This document shows, one piece after another, positions 7,981-16,793 of a stretch of 64,000 nucleotides of DNA (position 1 is the first letter of the stretch; each line of letters opens with the position of its first letter). A program made the translations under genes and the position numbers. Origin of the DNA: SFEL01 sp964392455 (GTDB lineage: Bacteria > Bacillota > Clostridia > Christensenellales > CAG-138); NCBI GenBank assembly GCA_964392455.1, contig CAYMPG010000004.1, positions 1 to 64,000 on the forward strand, written 5' to 3'. The notes under the pieces are model-generated. The model was not told the origin of the DNA. It did not search any database and saw only the letters and a program-made list of their open reading frames with translations.

Positions 7981-9608
7981 TCCACAGAGATGTAATAATA
8001 ATATAATGGCTGGCCGCCGGGGCACAATACCACCTCTGCATCCGGCAGCTTTTGCTGCACAGCCTCGCACATGGCTTCGGCATCCTCATCGGATACATCC
8101 TCGCCATAATACAGGGTTATCATGGCCTCCTCATTATCCTGTGCCATGGTCTCCACAAGGCTCAGCGTAGCTTCCTCGACTGTCTTGCCAACGGCAGATA
8201 TGGCGTTATCCATAAGGCCGATAATATCATCCTTCTGGATGGTAAGGCCATTATAGGAGGTATCCCTTACGGCGTAGGTCACAGCGCCGGATTTTACTGA
8301 TGCAGCAGCCTTTTCCATGCGCTTTGCATTTATATCGGGGGTATTTTCGCAGGCGTATGCCATTGCCGCTGCCACGCCCTGCACCATGGTGCGGGTGGGT
8401 ATGACGATAACGTTTCTATCGGAAAGCTGGGCTGCCTGCTGGGCTGCCATTATTATATTGGGATTATTGGGCAGCACGAATACATTGCGTGCATTTACCT
8501 TGCGGATGGCCTTTTCGATGGTATCTATGCTGGGGTTCATGGTCTGGCCGCCGGATATTATGCCGGCAACGCCAAGGCCAGTAAATTCTGCATCCATGCC
8601 ATCGCCGCAGCTGACCGCCACCATGGCGCACTCCACTTCGTTCTTTTTGATGTTTTCCTGTATGGTACGGTTCTGCTCGCGCATGTTCTCGATCTTGACC
8701 TTGTCAATCTCGCCAAGGCACAGGGCAAGCTGCAGAGCCTTACCGGGCATATTGGTATGCACGTGTATCTTGATGAAGCCGCTGTCATGGGCCACCACCA
8801 CGGAATCGCCTATCTTCATCAGCTTATCCCGGAATTTCTCCAGGTCATCCTCTGAGAAGGATTCCACAAGGTGTATCACAAAAAACTCGGTGCAATAGCC
8901 AAACTTTATATCGTTTATATCTTCGATGGTAAGGGCATCCTCCTCAGCGGCAGGGGCCTCCACGGCCTCCACATAATCCTCCACTGCGTCCCCATCCATA
9001 ACCATCTTAAAGCCACGGAATATGGTAATAAGCCCCTTGCCGCCGCTATCCACAACGCCAGCCTCCTTGAGCACGGGCAGCAGCTCAGGGGTGAGCTTCA
9101 GGGCTTCCTCGCCGCTTTCCATCATCACGTCTATCAGGCCGAATACATTTGCGCCCTGATTGAACTCGCCCTCCACCGCAGTGCTTATCATGCGGGATAC
9201 GGTAAGTATGGTGCCTTCCTTGGGCTTCATTACTGCCTTGTAGGCGGCATCGGTACCCATCCGCAGCGCCGTTGTCAGCAGCTCCGCATCCATTTCCTCC
9301 CGGCCATCAAGGGCACGGGCCATGCCGCGGAATATCTGGGACAGTATAACGCCGCTGTTTCCCCTGGCGCCCTTAAGTGCGCCCAATGAGGCGGCAGCAG
9401 CTATCTTGCCCACGTTTGCCCCCTCAGGGCAGGCCTTTATCTCACGGGCAGCAGACTGCATGGTCATGGACATATTGGTGCCCGTATCTCCGTCAGGCAC
9501 AGGGAATACATTGAGCGAATCGATATACGCCTTGTTTTTTTCCAGCAGAGCAGCGCCTGCAAGGAACATATCCTTTAGGAGCGCACCGTTTATTGTAGTA
9601 CTATTCAA
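7977..9608 (-). CDS. fakA: Fatty acid kinase subunit FakA (DAK2-domain, YloV)
   Basis: 543 residues. FakA phosphorylates exogenous fatty acids held by FakB (DegV-family) proteins, feeding acyl phosphates into phospholipid synthesis. The N-terminal DhaL-like kinase domain contains NVFPVPDGDTGTNM, whose aspartates bind Mg-ATP; the middle and C-terminal domains follow in normal length. The start is taken as TTG at 9608 because GGAGG lies 7 nt before it and the protein then begins LNSTTINGALL; the other in-frame candidate has no ribosome site. The stop overlaps the recG start (ATGA). A possible FakB partner is encoded at 23227-24078. Confidence 0.92.
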   Translation of the reverse strand: MNSTTINGALLKDMFLAGAALLEKNKAYIDSLNVFPVPDGDTGTNMSMTMQSAAREIKACPEGANVGKIAAAASLGALKGARGNSGVILSQIFRGMARALDGREEMDAELLTTALRMGTDAAYKAVMKPKEGTILTVSRMISTAVEGEFNQGANVFGLIDVMMESGEEALKLTPELLPVLKEAGVVDSGGKGLITIFRGFKMVMDGDAVEDYVEAVEAPAAEEDALTIEDINDIKFGYCTEFFVIHLVESFSEDDLEKFRDKLMKIGDSVVVAHDSGFIKIHVHTNMPGKALQLALCLGEIDKVKIENMREQNRTIQENIKKNEVECAMVAVSCGDGMDAEFTGLGVAGIISGGQTMNPSIDTIEKAIRKVNARNVFVLPNNPNIIMAAQQAAQLSDRNVIVIPTRTMVQGVAAAMAYACENTPDINAKRMEKAAASVKSGAVTYAVRDTSYNGLTIQKDDIIGLMDNAISAVGKTVEEATLSLVETMAQDNEEAMITLYYGEDVSDEDAEAMCEAVQQKLPDAEVVLCPGGQPLYYYYISVE

Positions 9609-9649
9609 ATCATTTCCTCCAGTGCATAACAAAGGGAGCTATCCCCAGG

Positions 9650-10009
9650 CTATGCATTTATGCTCTCTACGTGTATGTTCACATTTGCAACCTTGATGCC
9701 GGTGCTCTCCTGCACCCTGTAGCGCACATTGTCTATCATATTCTTGGCTACAACAGGCAGAGATACGCCAAACACCATGGTAACATACAGGTCTATATCC
9801 ACCTGCTCGCCGCCCTCTATGAAAGTGACCTTTACTCCGCGCTTTTTGTTTGAATCATTGCCCACTATCTTCAGCAGGGCATCGGTGGCGGTCTTTGCGC
9901 TCATGCCTACCACGCCGTAGTTTTCGGTTGCCGCATAACCGGCGATATTGGCGACTATATCCTCGCTGATGGTTACTTTTCCAAATTCGTTATTGATAAT
10001 TCCCGGCAT
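9650..10009 (-). CDS. Asp23/Gls24 family envelope stress protein (YloU-like)
   Basis: 119 residues, full length for the short YloU type. It has the family landmarks NEFGKVTISEDIVANIAGYAA at the N-terminus, a basic stretch KKRGVKV, and VDIDLYVTMVFGVSLPVVAK leading to the helical end. Members are abundant, partly membrane-associated proteins implicated in envelope homeostasis; the exact function is unknown. It is the first gene of the unit with fakA and recG, an order conserved in Firmicutes. AGAAGGAGG stands just before the ATG and a good promoter lies upstream. Confidence 0.9.
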   Translation of the reverse strand: MPGIINNEFGKVTISEDIVANIAGYAATENYGVVGMSAKTATDALLKIVGNDSNKKRGVKVTFIEGGEQVDIDLYVTMVFGVSLPVVAKNMIDNVRYRVQESTGIKVANVNIHVESINA

Positions 10010-10052
10010 TTGGAAGACCTCCTTCTAAAAATTACAATAATAATGCTTATAC

Positions 10053-10081
10053 ATTGTACCCTAAAAGCCCGTCTTGTGCAA
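10053..10081 (-). promoter_or_regulatory. Promoter of the Asp23-fakA-recG operon
   Basis: TTGCAC, 17-nt spacer, TACAAT on the minus strand, about 43 nt ahead of the Asp23-family start. The rest of the 190-bp gap up to the HD gene holds only that gene's terminator. Confidence 0.7.
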
Positions 10082-10145
10082 GGAATACCGCCCCCATATC
10101 CTGCCCATGCTGCAAATCTTTACAATAAAAGCCCAGAAATGACAC

Positions 10146-10176
10146 AAAATAAGGGCAGCACACCGCCGCCCTTATT
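10146..10176 (-). terminator. Terminator after the HD hydrolase gene
   Basis: AATAAGGGC pairs with GCCCTTATT around an 11-nt loop and runs into TTTG on the minus strand, 26 nt past the stop. Confidence 0.75.
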
Positions 10177-10201
10177 ACTATGCGCCTCAGGCTCGGCCCT
10201 A

Positions 10202-10765
10202 TCACAGGCCCAGCACATCGGCTATTGCAGTCATTTCCTCCAGCGCCACATCTATAAGGTCATCCAGCGTAAGGCCGGTATGAACTATGGCGTTCATATA
10301 CTCCCTGTTTGCCCCGGCAGCAAAGCGTGCCTCATTAAAGCGCTTTACTACGGATTTGTGCTTTACGCTGGCAATGCGCTTATCCGGATATATCTGCGCT
10401 ACGGACTTGCAGAAGCCGCTCATGGGGTCTGCTGCAAGGAGGGCATATTCTATGGTGGTGGCTGCCTTTTTCCCGTTAAGGGGGTTATGGGCAAGTATTG
10501 CGCCCTCAAGCACAGGGTCCTCAATGCCGTTTTCCCTGAGCAGCTTTACGCTGGTAGGGCCATGCACCTCAGGATGATTGCGCCAATCGCACTGCTCCTC
10601 GTCCAAATCGTGAAGCAGGCCCGCTATGCCCCAGTATTCCACCTCATCCGGAGCGAGCCTCTTTGCAAGGCCTCTCATTATGGCCTCCACCGCATAGGAA
10701 TGCTGACGGTAGCTCTGGCCCTCCATGTACTTGTGCAGAAGTTCATACGCCTGTTCCCTGTTCAT
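10202..10765 (-). CDS. HD-domain metal-dependent hydrolase
   Basis: 187 residues, a small cytosolic HD-superfamily protein. Metal-binding positions visible are H22 in YRQHSYAVE and the H52-D53 doublet in LLHDLDEEQCD, with further histidines in NHPEVHG and AILAHN. The family includes phosphohydrolases of nucleotides and related compounds; the substrate of this subgroup is not known to me. The ATG has AAGGAG at 6 nt. It lies 31 nt after the NlpC/P60 gene and is probably co-transcribed with it, ending at the hairpin at 10146-10176. Confidence 0.85.
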   Translation of the reverse strand: MNREQAYELLHKYMEGQSYRQHSYAVEAIMRGLAKRLAPDEVEYWGIAGLLHDLDEEQCDWRNHPEVHGPTSVKLLRENGIEDPVLEGAILAHNPLNGKKAATTIEYALLAADPMSGFCKSVAQIYPDKRIASVKHKSVVKRFNEARFAAGANREYMNAIVHTGLTLDDLIDVALEEMTAIADVLGL

Positions 10766-10796
10766 GGTAATTCTCCTTGTATATTGTTAATTTGGG

Positions 10797-12029
10797 TTAA
10801 AATACACGCTTTCCGTGGCTGAAGTTGCGATTGGCCCAATCTGACCAGCTGCTTATTACCACCTTGCCCGCCGATGAGGAGGCGTGGATATACTTGCTGC
10901 CGCCCAGCCATATGCCGGTATGGCTTATGGTAGCGCTGGAATCGCTGCGGAAAAACAGCAGATCTCCCGGCTGAAGGTCACTGGTGGAATATATGGTTTC
11001 CCAGCTATCTATCTTGGCGTAGTTTTTGGCGCTCATGCGGCCCACCTTTACGCCGTTTGCATTCAGGCTGTAGTGTACAAGGCCGCTGCAATCAAAGCTG
11101 TTTGGCCCCTCATCGCCCAGCACATAGGGCTTGCCCTGCTGCGCCTTGGCAGTGGCGATAAACCCGCTCACGTCTCCCGTGGCCGCCGCCACGCTGCCGC
11201 CGCCGCTCTCCTGATTTGTGGGAGGTGCGGTCTTGGTGGTGCCCACGCCGGGATTGGTAGCAGGCCTGGCTGTGGCCTTTGGGGTGGGCCTGGGGGTGGT
11301 TTTTGGCTTTGGGGTGGGGGTAGGAGTTGGGTCCACCTTTGGCCTTGCGTTATTTGAATATAGCAGGTCTGCCGTGTCCATGTCCATTATGCCGGTGGCA
11401 TCCATTTTGTTTCGGGTCTGAAAGGAAGAAAGGGCCCTTGCCGTGGCAACGCCAAAGTAGCCGTTTTTCTTTTCCACCTCATAGCCCAGCTCATACAGCC
11501 GCTCCTGAAGCGACTCCACGTCCTCTCCCTCATCCCCCTGCTGCAGGCGGTAATATGCTGCCTGGTCTGAAAAGAGCAGCTCCTGGGTGAGGGGGTCTGC
11601 CTCGCCGGTCTCAGTCATATGGTGTATGCGCTGAAAGCGGCGCAGCGCCGCTGCAACAGGCTCGCCAAAGGTCTCGGTGGGCTCATCCCCGTCGATATAA
11701 AACAGCTCCGCAAGGCGCTCCTGTATGCGGGCCACCATAGGGTCTGTATTCCCTATTTTCAAAAGGCTGTATTGGGAGGCCTGCTCAGGCTCCTGCTGCA
11801 CAGGTGCCACAGCGGGCACAGGGGTATCCGAGGGCAGATGCACCATTTCCTCGGCTATCTTCACCACCACCGGGTCAATGCCCAGTATATCAAAGGATGC
11901 GGGTATGATAACAAAGGCTGTCAGCAAGGTGCCCGCCAGTATAAGCAAGGGTATTCGTATGCGGCGGAAAAAGCTCCTGCGCTGCTCTCTGCTTCGCCGC
12001 TCCTTATTGTGGGTGATATTATTATCCAT
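10797..12029 (-). CDS. Membrane-anchored peptidoglycan hydrolase: two PG-binding domains plus NlpC/P60
   Basis: 410 residues from the ATG at 12029. A basic N-terminus (KERRSREQRRSFFRRIR) precedes one membrane helix (IPLLILAGTLLTAFVIIP), so the rest is outside. Two peptidoglycan-binding domains follow (about 80-145 and 155-215, LQERLYELGYEVEK and related repeats). A Pro/Thr linker (TPTPTPKPKTTPRPTPKATA) comes next, then a C-terminal NlpC/P60 endopeptidase with catalytic Cys in SFDCSGLVHYS, His in SHTGIWLGG and a later His in YIHASS. It should cleave peptide stems of the wall. No ribosome site precedes the ATG, and the promoter -10 box ends only 7 nt before it, suggesting a leaderless message. 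Confidence 0.92.
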   Translation of the reverse strand: MDNNITHNKERRSREQRRSFFRRIRIPLLILAGTLLTAFVIIPASFDILGIDPVVVKIAEEMVHLPSDTPVPAVAPVQQEPEQASQYSLLKIGNTDPMVARIQERLAELFYIDGDEPTETFGEPVAAALRRFQRIHHMTETGEADPLTQELLFSDQAAYYRLQQGDEGEDVESLQERLYELGYEVEKKNGYFGVATARALSSFQTRNKMDATGIMDMDTADLLYSNNARPKVDPTPTPTPKPKTTPRPTPKATARPATNPGVGTTKTAPPTNQESGGGSVAAATGDVSGFIATAKAQQGKPYVLGDEGPNSFDCSGLVHYSLNANGVKVGRMSAKNYAKIDSWETIYSTSDLQPGDLLFFRSDSSATISHTGIWLGGSKYIHASSSAGKVVISSWSDWANRNFSHGKRVF

Positions 12030-12036
12030 GATAAGT

Positions 12037-12066
12037 ATTATAACCCATATTGCCGCATTTTGTCTA
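12037..12066 (-). promoter_or_regulatory. Promoter placing the transcript start at the NlpC/P60 ATG
   Basis: TAGACA, 18-nt spacer and a perfect TATAAT on the minus strand. The last T of TATAAT is 7 nt from the ATG, so transcription should start at or within a base or two of the start codon. Confidence 0.65.
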
Positions 12067-12191
12067 TTGAGCAGGCCAGCATACCCGGCATGGAATATGT
12101 GCTGCAAAATCCCTCCCCAATTATGGCGCAGAGGACGGATTTGCTGTATAATAAATAGTTAGCAAATACCAAGCAAAGGAACTCTTTTACC

Positions 12192-14108
12192 ATGGCACTG
12201 ATAGCCGCCAGCGGCATAAGCAAGGCATATTCATCCCGTCTGCTGTTTGACGGGGTAAGTTTTGAAATAGCCCCCCGGGACAGGGTGGGCCTGGTTGGGG
12301 TCAATGGCTGCGGCAAGACCACCCTTTTCCGTATACTCACCGGGGAGGAAGCGCCGGACTCCGGCACCATAATGAAGCACCGGGAGGCACGGCTGGGCTT
12401 TATGCGGCAGAATGTGGAAAACACCTCAGCCACATTGTATCAGTCCGCCATGGAGGCCTTTGATGAGCTTATACGCATGGAAGGGGAACTTGAGGCCATC
12501 GCCTCCAGAATATCCTCAGGTGATGGGGATATTTCTACCCTCATCGCCCGCCAGCAATCCCTTAATGAAAGGTATCAGCGTGAAGGCGGCCTCACCTTCC
12601 GCAGCAGGGTACGCAGCACCCTTATGGGGCTGGGCTTTACCGAGGCAGAGCTTGATAAGCCCCTGTCAGATATGAGCGGCGGCCAGCGGAACAAGGCCCA
12701 GCTTGCAAAGATGCTGCTCTCCGGGGCGGAGCTTCTGCTGCTGGATGAGCCCACCAACCATCTGGATATTCAAAGCGTCACCTGGCTTGAGGATTTCCTC
12801 AGGGGCTATCCCAATGCCTTTATAGTTATTTCCCACGATCGCTATTTTCTGGACAGGGTAACAAACCGCACCCTGGAAATCAAAAACGGCAAGCTGTTTT
12901 CCTCAAATGGTGGCTATTCCCGCCACATAGAGCTGATGAGCTCAAATAATGAGATACTCAGGCGCCATTACCTTAACCAGAAAAAGGAGATACGCCGCCT
13001 TGAGGGCGTGGTGGAGCAGCAGCGCCGCTGGGGACAGGCCCATAACTTTATCACCGCCGCCGCCAAGCAAAAGCAGATAGACAGGCTCAAGGCCGAGCTG
13101 GTGGAGCCCGAGCAGGACACCGCCTCCATACATTTCCGCTTTACCGCCAACGAAACCGGCGGCAACGATGTGCTGATGGTGGAAAGCGTTGCAAAGGCAT
13201 ACGATAAGCCTGTATTCTCCGGCGCATCCATGCATATACGCAAGGGGGAGCGTGTATTTCTGCTGGGGCCCAATGGCTGCGGCAAGACCACCCTCATGAA
13301 AATAATAATGGGCCGGGAGGCTGCCGACCATGGCACGGTGCGCCTTGGGGCAAAGGTGCAGCCCGGCTATTACGAGCAGACCATGACCTCCCTCGACCCT
13401 GACAGCACCGCCCTTGAGGAAATACACGACACCTACCCCAAAATGGACCTTACGGACGTGCGTACCGCCCTTGCAGCCTTCCTGATACGGGGCGATGACG
13501 TATTCAAGCAGATAGGCTCCCTCTCAGGCGGAGAAAAGGCCCGGGTGCAGCTATTGAAGCTGATGCTGTCCGGCGCAAACCTGCTGCTACTGGATGAACC
13601 CACAAACCACCTTGATATATCCTCAAGGGAGGCGCTGGAAAACGCACTGGATGAATACGACGGCACCATGCTTATCGTCACCCACGACCGATACCTTGTA
13701 AACCGGCTGGCAGACAGGGTGCTTTATATGGATAATGATGGCCTTACAGAATATATCGGCGGCTATGACGACTATCTTGAGGCCTCCGAGCGGCGGGTAA
13801 AGGAAGAGGTGCAGGCCGCACCACAGCCTGAAAAGCAAAACAGCTACAAGGCCCAAAAAGAGCGCCAGAGCCTTATAAACAGGGCAAGCGGCCAGGTGCG
13901 CCGTGCAGAAGAACGCATAAACGAAGCCGAAGCAAGGCTTGAGGAGCTGCATACCCAGCTTGCATCGCCGGAAATAGCCGCAGACTATGTGCAGTCTGCA
14001 AGGCTTGCGGCAGAGGCAGAGGCCCAGCAGCAGGCCATAGATGAGCTTTATGCCCAATGGGAGCAGGCCCAGCAAGCCCTGGACCAGCTCACAGCAGATC
14101 AGCAGTAA
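12192..14108 (+). CDS. ABC-F family ATPase (YdiF/Uup-like)
   Basis: 638 residues, a soluble twin-cassette ATPase with no membrane segments. Cassette 1 has Walker A GVNGCGKTT, signature MSGGQRNKAQLAK and LLLLDEPTNHLDIQS. Cassette 2 has GPNGCGKTT, LSGGEKARVQLLK and LLLLDEPTNHLDISS. The linker between them (about 245-310) holds the P-site tRNA interaction motif region LNQKKEIRRLEGVVEQQ. The C-terminal 100 residues are a charged coiled coil (AEERINEAEARLEELHTQL). ABC-F proteins act on the ribosome to relieve stalled or drug-bound states; nothing here separates housekeeping from resistance members. AAAGGA lies 11 nt before the ATG. Confidence 0.93.
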   Translation: MALIAASGISKAYSSRLLFDGVSFEIAPRDRVGLVGVNGCGKTTLFRILTGEEAPDSGTIMKHREARLGFMRQNVENTSATLYQSAMEAFDELIRMEGELEAIASRISSGDGDISTLIARQQSLNERYQREGGLTFRSRVRSTLMGLGFTEAELDKPLSDMSGGQRNKAQLAKMLLSGAELLLLDEPTNHLDIQSVTWLEDFLRGYPNAFIVISHDRYFLDRVTNRTLEIKNGKLFSSNGGYSRHIELMSSNNEILRRHYLNQKKEIRRLEGVVEQQRRWGQAHNFITAAAKQKQIDRLKAELVEPEQDTASIHFRFTANETGGNDVLMVESVAKAYDKPVFSGASMHIRKGERVFLLGPNGCGKTTLMKIIMGREAADHGTVRLGAKVQPGYYEQTMTSLDPDSTALEEIHDTYPKMDLTDVRTALAAFLIRGDDVFKQIGSLSGGEKARVQLLKLMLSGANLLLLDEPTNHLDISSREALENALDEYDGTMLIVTHDRYLVNRLADRVLYMDNDGLTEYIGGYDDYLEASERRVKEEVQAAPQPEKQNSYKAQKERQSLINRASGQVRRAEERINEAEARLEELHTQLASPEIAADYVQSARLAAEAEAQQQAIDELYAQWEQAQQALDQLTADQQ

Positions 14109-14120
14109 CGGCAAATACGC

Positions 14121-14162
14121 AAATATCCTCCGTATGTAATAATCATACGGAGGATATTTTTC
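14121..14162. terminator. Bidirectional terminator, ABC-F / LysR
   Basis: AAATATCCTCCGTATG pairs with CATACGGAGGATATTT around TAATAAT, with T-runs on both strands. It ends the ABC-F gene and the convergent LysR gene. Confidence 0.9.
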
Positions 14163-14224
14163 TGTTGCCGGCAGAATATCTGCGCCTGTCAAACCACGTG
14201 CATTTCTCAGGGCTTCTTTGCCCT

Positions 14225-15115
14225 TCAGCTTTCCGCAGGCGCTATGGAATACTGCTCCATGAATTTTACAAATTCCCTCTCCCAGGTGCTGAGTCCCTTA
14301 TCCCGATAGCCCAGGCCGTATCTGTAGGTGATATCCGGCTTAAGAGGAACCGGGCGCAGCCCTTTATCCGGGTGATTTCGCAGCAGCTCCTCTGCCTGAA
14401 GGCATATCCCCATGCCGGACAGGGCAAAATCCACGCACCCAAGGGACGTACCCTCGTAAATGATATTTGATTCTATATCCAGCGCCCTGAACTGATTGCG
14501 TATCAGCCTTGAAAACATGGAGCTCCTGTCCGGCAGCAGCAGGCTCTCCCCTGCCAGCTCCCTAAGGTCTATATATTCCGCATTGGCTTTGGGATGGGAA
14601 TTGGGCAGCACTGCCGCAATGCGGCTCTCAGCCGTTGGGATAAAGGAAAACTCCGGCTGCTCGTTTGTTGGCACTATGACCGTAATAAGGTTTATCTGCC
14701 TGCTTTCAAAAAGGGCATACAGCTCCTTATCCTCGCACTCCATGGCGTTTATAATGCAATCCGGATGCTGCCTTCTGAAGCCTATCAGGTAAAAAGGCAC
14801 GCTGTAATATTGCAGATTATGCACCGTGCCAATGGTAAAGGAGGAGGCCATCCTGCGCTTAAAGTTGCTCAGCACCTGCTCAAAGCCCCCCTGCTCCCTG
14901 CATATGCTCTGGGCATAGGGAAGATAAAGCCTGCCAAGCTCGCTGAGCTGCACCCGCCTGGTGGTTCTGTCAAACAGCTCCCCTCCCAGCTCCCGCTCCA
15001 GCGCCCTTATATGCTTTGACAGCACGGATTGGGAAATAAACAGCTCGTCCGCAGCCTCGCTGAAGCTCTTTCTCTGGGCCAGCAGCACAAATTCCGAAAT
15101 GTGGCGAATATCCAT
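14225..15115 (-). CDS. LysR-type transcriptional regulator
   Basis: 296 residues: N-terminal winged helix-turn-helix (about 1-65, AADELFISQSVLSKHIRALE and FDRTTRRVQLSELG) and a C-terminal periplasmic-binding-like effector domain (about 90-290). It is transcribed divergently from the FAD oxidoreductase/ferredoxin reductase pair with a 114-nt gap in which the two promoters overlap, the classic LysR arrangement, so it most likely controls that pair and itself. The co-inducer is unknown. Confidence 0.92.
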   Translation of the reverse strand: MDIRHISEFVLLAQRKSFSEAADELFISQSVLSKHIRALERELGGELFDRTTRRVQLSELGRLYLPYAQSICREQGGFEQVLSNFKRRMASSFTIGTVHNLQYYSVPFYLIGFRRQHPDCIINAMECEDKELYALFESRQINLITVIVPTNEQPEFSFIPTAESRIAAVLPNSHPKANAEYIDLRELAGESLLLPDRSSMFSRLIRNQFRALDIESNIIYEGTSLGCVDFALSGMGICLQAEELLRNHPDKGLRPVPLKPDITYRYGLGYRDKGLSTWEREFVKFMEQYSIAPAES

Positions 15116-15148
15116 CCCGTCCCCCTCATTTAGTCCTGTTTGGAATAA

Positions 15149-15177
15149 ATTATACTTCCTTTAGAATTGTTGCACAA
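15149..15177 (-). promoter_or_regulatory. Promoter of the LysR gene
   Basis: TTGTGC, 17-nt spacer, TATAAT on the minus strand, 33 nt before the regulator start. Its -35 box overlaps the region of the divergent promoter. Confidence 0.65.
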
Positions 15178-15195
15178 GGGCGATAGTGATATATT
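15167..15195 (+). promoter_or_regulatory. Promoter of the FAD oxidoreductase operon
   Basis: TTGTTG, 17-nt spacer, TATATT on the plus strand, 34 nt ahead of the ATG at 15230. The poor -35 box fits a promoter that needs an activator such as the divergent LysR protein. Confidence 0.5.
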
Positions 15196-15229
15196 TAACA
15201 TATCTGATAACCATGAGAGGAGACTGTCT

Positions 15230-16792
15230 ATGAGCAAATTTGATGCCGTGGTCATTGGTGCCGGTACCGGTGGCCTTTCCGCAGCGCTTACCCTTGCATC
15301 TGCCGGCAAAAAGACGCTTCTGCTCGAGCAGCACAACCTGCCCGGCGGATGCTCCACCAGCTTTATCCGTGGCCGATTTGAATTTGATGCATCGCTCCAT
15401 GAATACTGCGCCATCGGCTCCCACGAGGAATGGGGCCTGCCCGGCAAGCTTATGATGGAGGACTACAAGCTCAATATCAACTGGCTCACGGTGCCTGAGC
15501 TTTATCGCTGCATAGGTACTACCCGCAGCGGCAAGCATTTTGACCTGACGCTCCCCGTGGGCGAGGAAAACCTCATCAATAAAATGGAGGAGGCCGTACC
15601 CGGCTCCCGTCAGCCCATGGAGGTTTTCTTCCAGCTTGCCCACGAATGTTCTGATGCATACGATTACTTCAATGACCGCCTGGATAAGGTGGACAGCAAG
15701 GGCTACACCCTGGTGGACGAAGGCTACTTTATGAAAACCTTCCCAAATTTTCTCCGTGTGGCAGAATACCCCTTCAATAGGGTGCTCCGCAAGATACACA
15801 TGCCTGAGGACGCCATAGATATACTTAACGTATACTGGACCTATATCGGCATGGATTACGAGCGCCTCAGCTTTGTACATATGGCCTGGATGTTCCTTAT
15901 GTATACCAAGCTCAAGCCCGCCATTTGCCAGTACAACGCCCACGGCATGACTGTGGCCGGAATAGAGCGCTTCCGCGAGCTGGGCGGCGAGCTGTGGCTG
16001 AATGTTGCGGCAAATAAGGTAGTATCCGATGACAATGGCAGGATAATAGGCGTGGACACCACAGCGGGCTTCGTTGAGACCAATTACGTTATCGCCAACG
16101 TTAACCCCCAGACCGCCTACACAAAGCTGCTGGATGAGCGCATAAAGGTGCCTGAAAGGGAGATACGCCGGGCCAATGCCGAAAAGCACGGCGTTCGCTT
16201 CTTCAATGCCTACGTTGCCCTTAATAAGAACGTGGAGGAGCTGGGCATAAAGGATTATACCATCTTCATGCCGGGCGCACTGGATACCCTTAAGAATTAC
16301 GAATCCTCCAAGCATTACGAGGGCAATGACCACAGCGTGGTGGTCATCTACAACGTGGTAAACCCGGAGGCCTCTCCCAAGGGCACCACGGTAATGACCT
16401 TTACCATCACCTACACGGAGGACGTGTGGGGTGACTTTACCCAGCGTGAATACGTGAAGAAAAAACAGGAGCTTTTCCGCAGGGTCATGGATAACTTTGA
16501 AAAGGATACCGGCATAATCATCCACGACTGCATCGAGGAAATAGAGCTGGCCTCCCCCTGGACCTTTGCCCACTACCTCCATACGCCTCAGGGTACCACC
16601 TACGGCTATGAATGTAACGACTGGAATACCATGGTATCCCGCATGATGAGCCTTAAGAAGGATCAGCCCATCCACGGCTTTAAGACCTGCGGCGCATCCG
16701 GCGCACGGGGCGACGGCTACAGCCAGACCTACCTGAACGGAAACGACATGGCACGGCTGCTTCTGGAAGACATGGAGAAGGAGGGTAAGTGA
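15230..16792 (+). CDS. Phytoene desaturase-like FAD/NAD(P)-dependent oxidoreductase
   Basis: 520 residues from the ATG at 15230, which has GAGAGGAG at 7 nt; an in-frame extension to 15167 would begin inside the promoter. The N-terminal dinucleotide fold is FDAVVIGAGTGGLSAALTLA, followed by LLLEQHNLPGGCSTSF, the arrangement of the phytoene desaturase/CrtI-like flavoprotein clan. The C-terminal FAD segment is GFKTCGASGARGDGYSQTYL. No other carotenoid gene is present, so carotenoid chemistry is unlikely; related clostridial proteins are annotated only as NAD(P)/FAD-dependent oxidoreductases. The stop is 1 nt before the next start, so the two products probably work together. Confidence 0.85.
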   Translation: MSKFDAVVIGAGTGGLSAALTLASAGKKTLLLEQHNLPGGCSTSFIRGRFEFDASLHEYCAIGSHEEWGLPGKLMMEDYKLNINWLTVPELYRCIGTTRSGKHFDLTLPVGEENLINKMEEAVPGSRQPMEVFFQLAHECSDAYDYFNDRLDKVDSKGYTLVDEGYFMKTFPNFLRVAEYPFNRVLRKIHMPEDAIDILNVYWTYIGMDYERLSFVHMAWMFLMYTKLKPAICQYNAHGMTVAGIERFRELGGELWLNVAANKVVSDDNGRIIGVDTTAGFVETNYVIANVNPQTAYTKLLDERIKVPEREIRRANAEKHGVRFFNAYVALNKNVEELGIKDYTIFMPGALDTLKNYESSKHYEGNDHSVVVIYNVVNPEASPKGTTVMTFTITYTEDVWGDFTQREYVKKKQELFRRVMDNFEKDTGIIIHDCIEEIELASPWTFAHYLHTPQGTTYGYECNDWNTMVSRMMSLKKDQPIHGFKTCGASGARGDGYSQTYLNGNDMARLLLEDMEKEGK

Positions 16793-16793
16793 T

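Noticed and set aside
15230..16792. Carotenoid (phytoene) desaturase
   Set aside because: The fold family fits, but no phytoene synthase or other carotenoid gene is near and a dedicated reductase gene is coupled to it instead.
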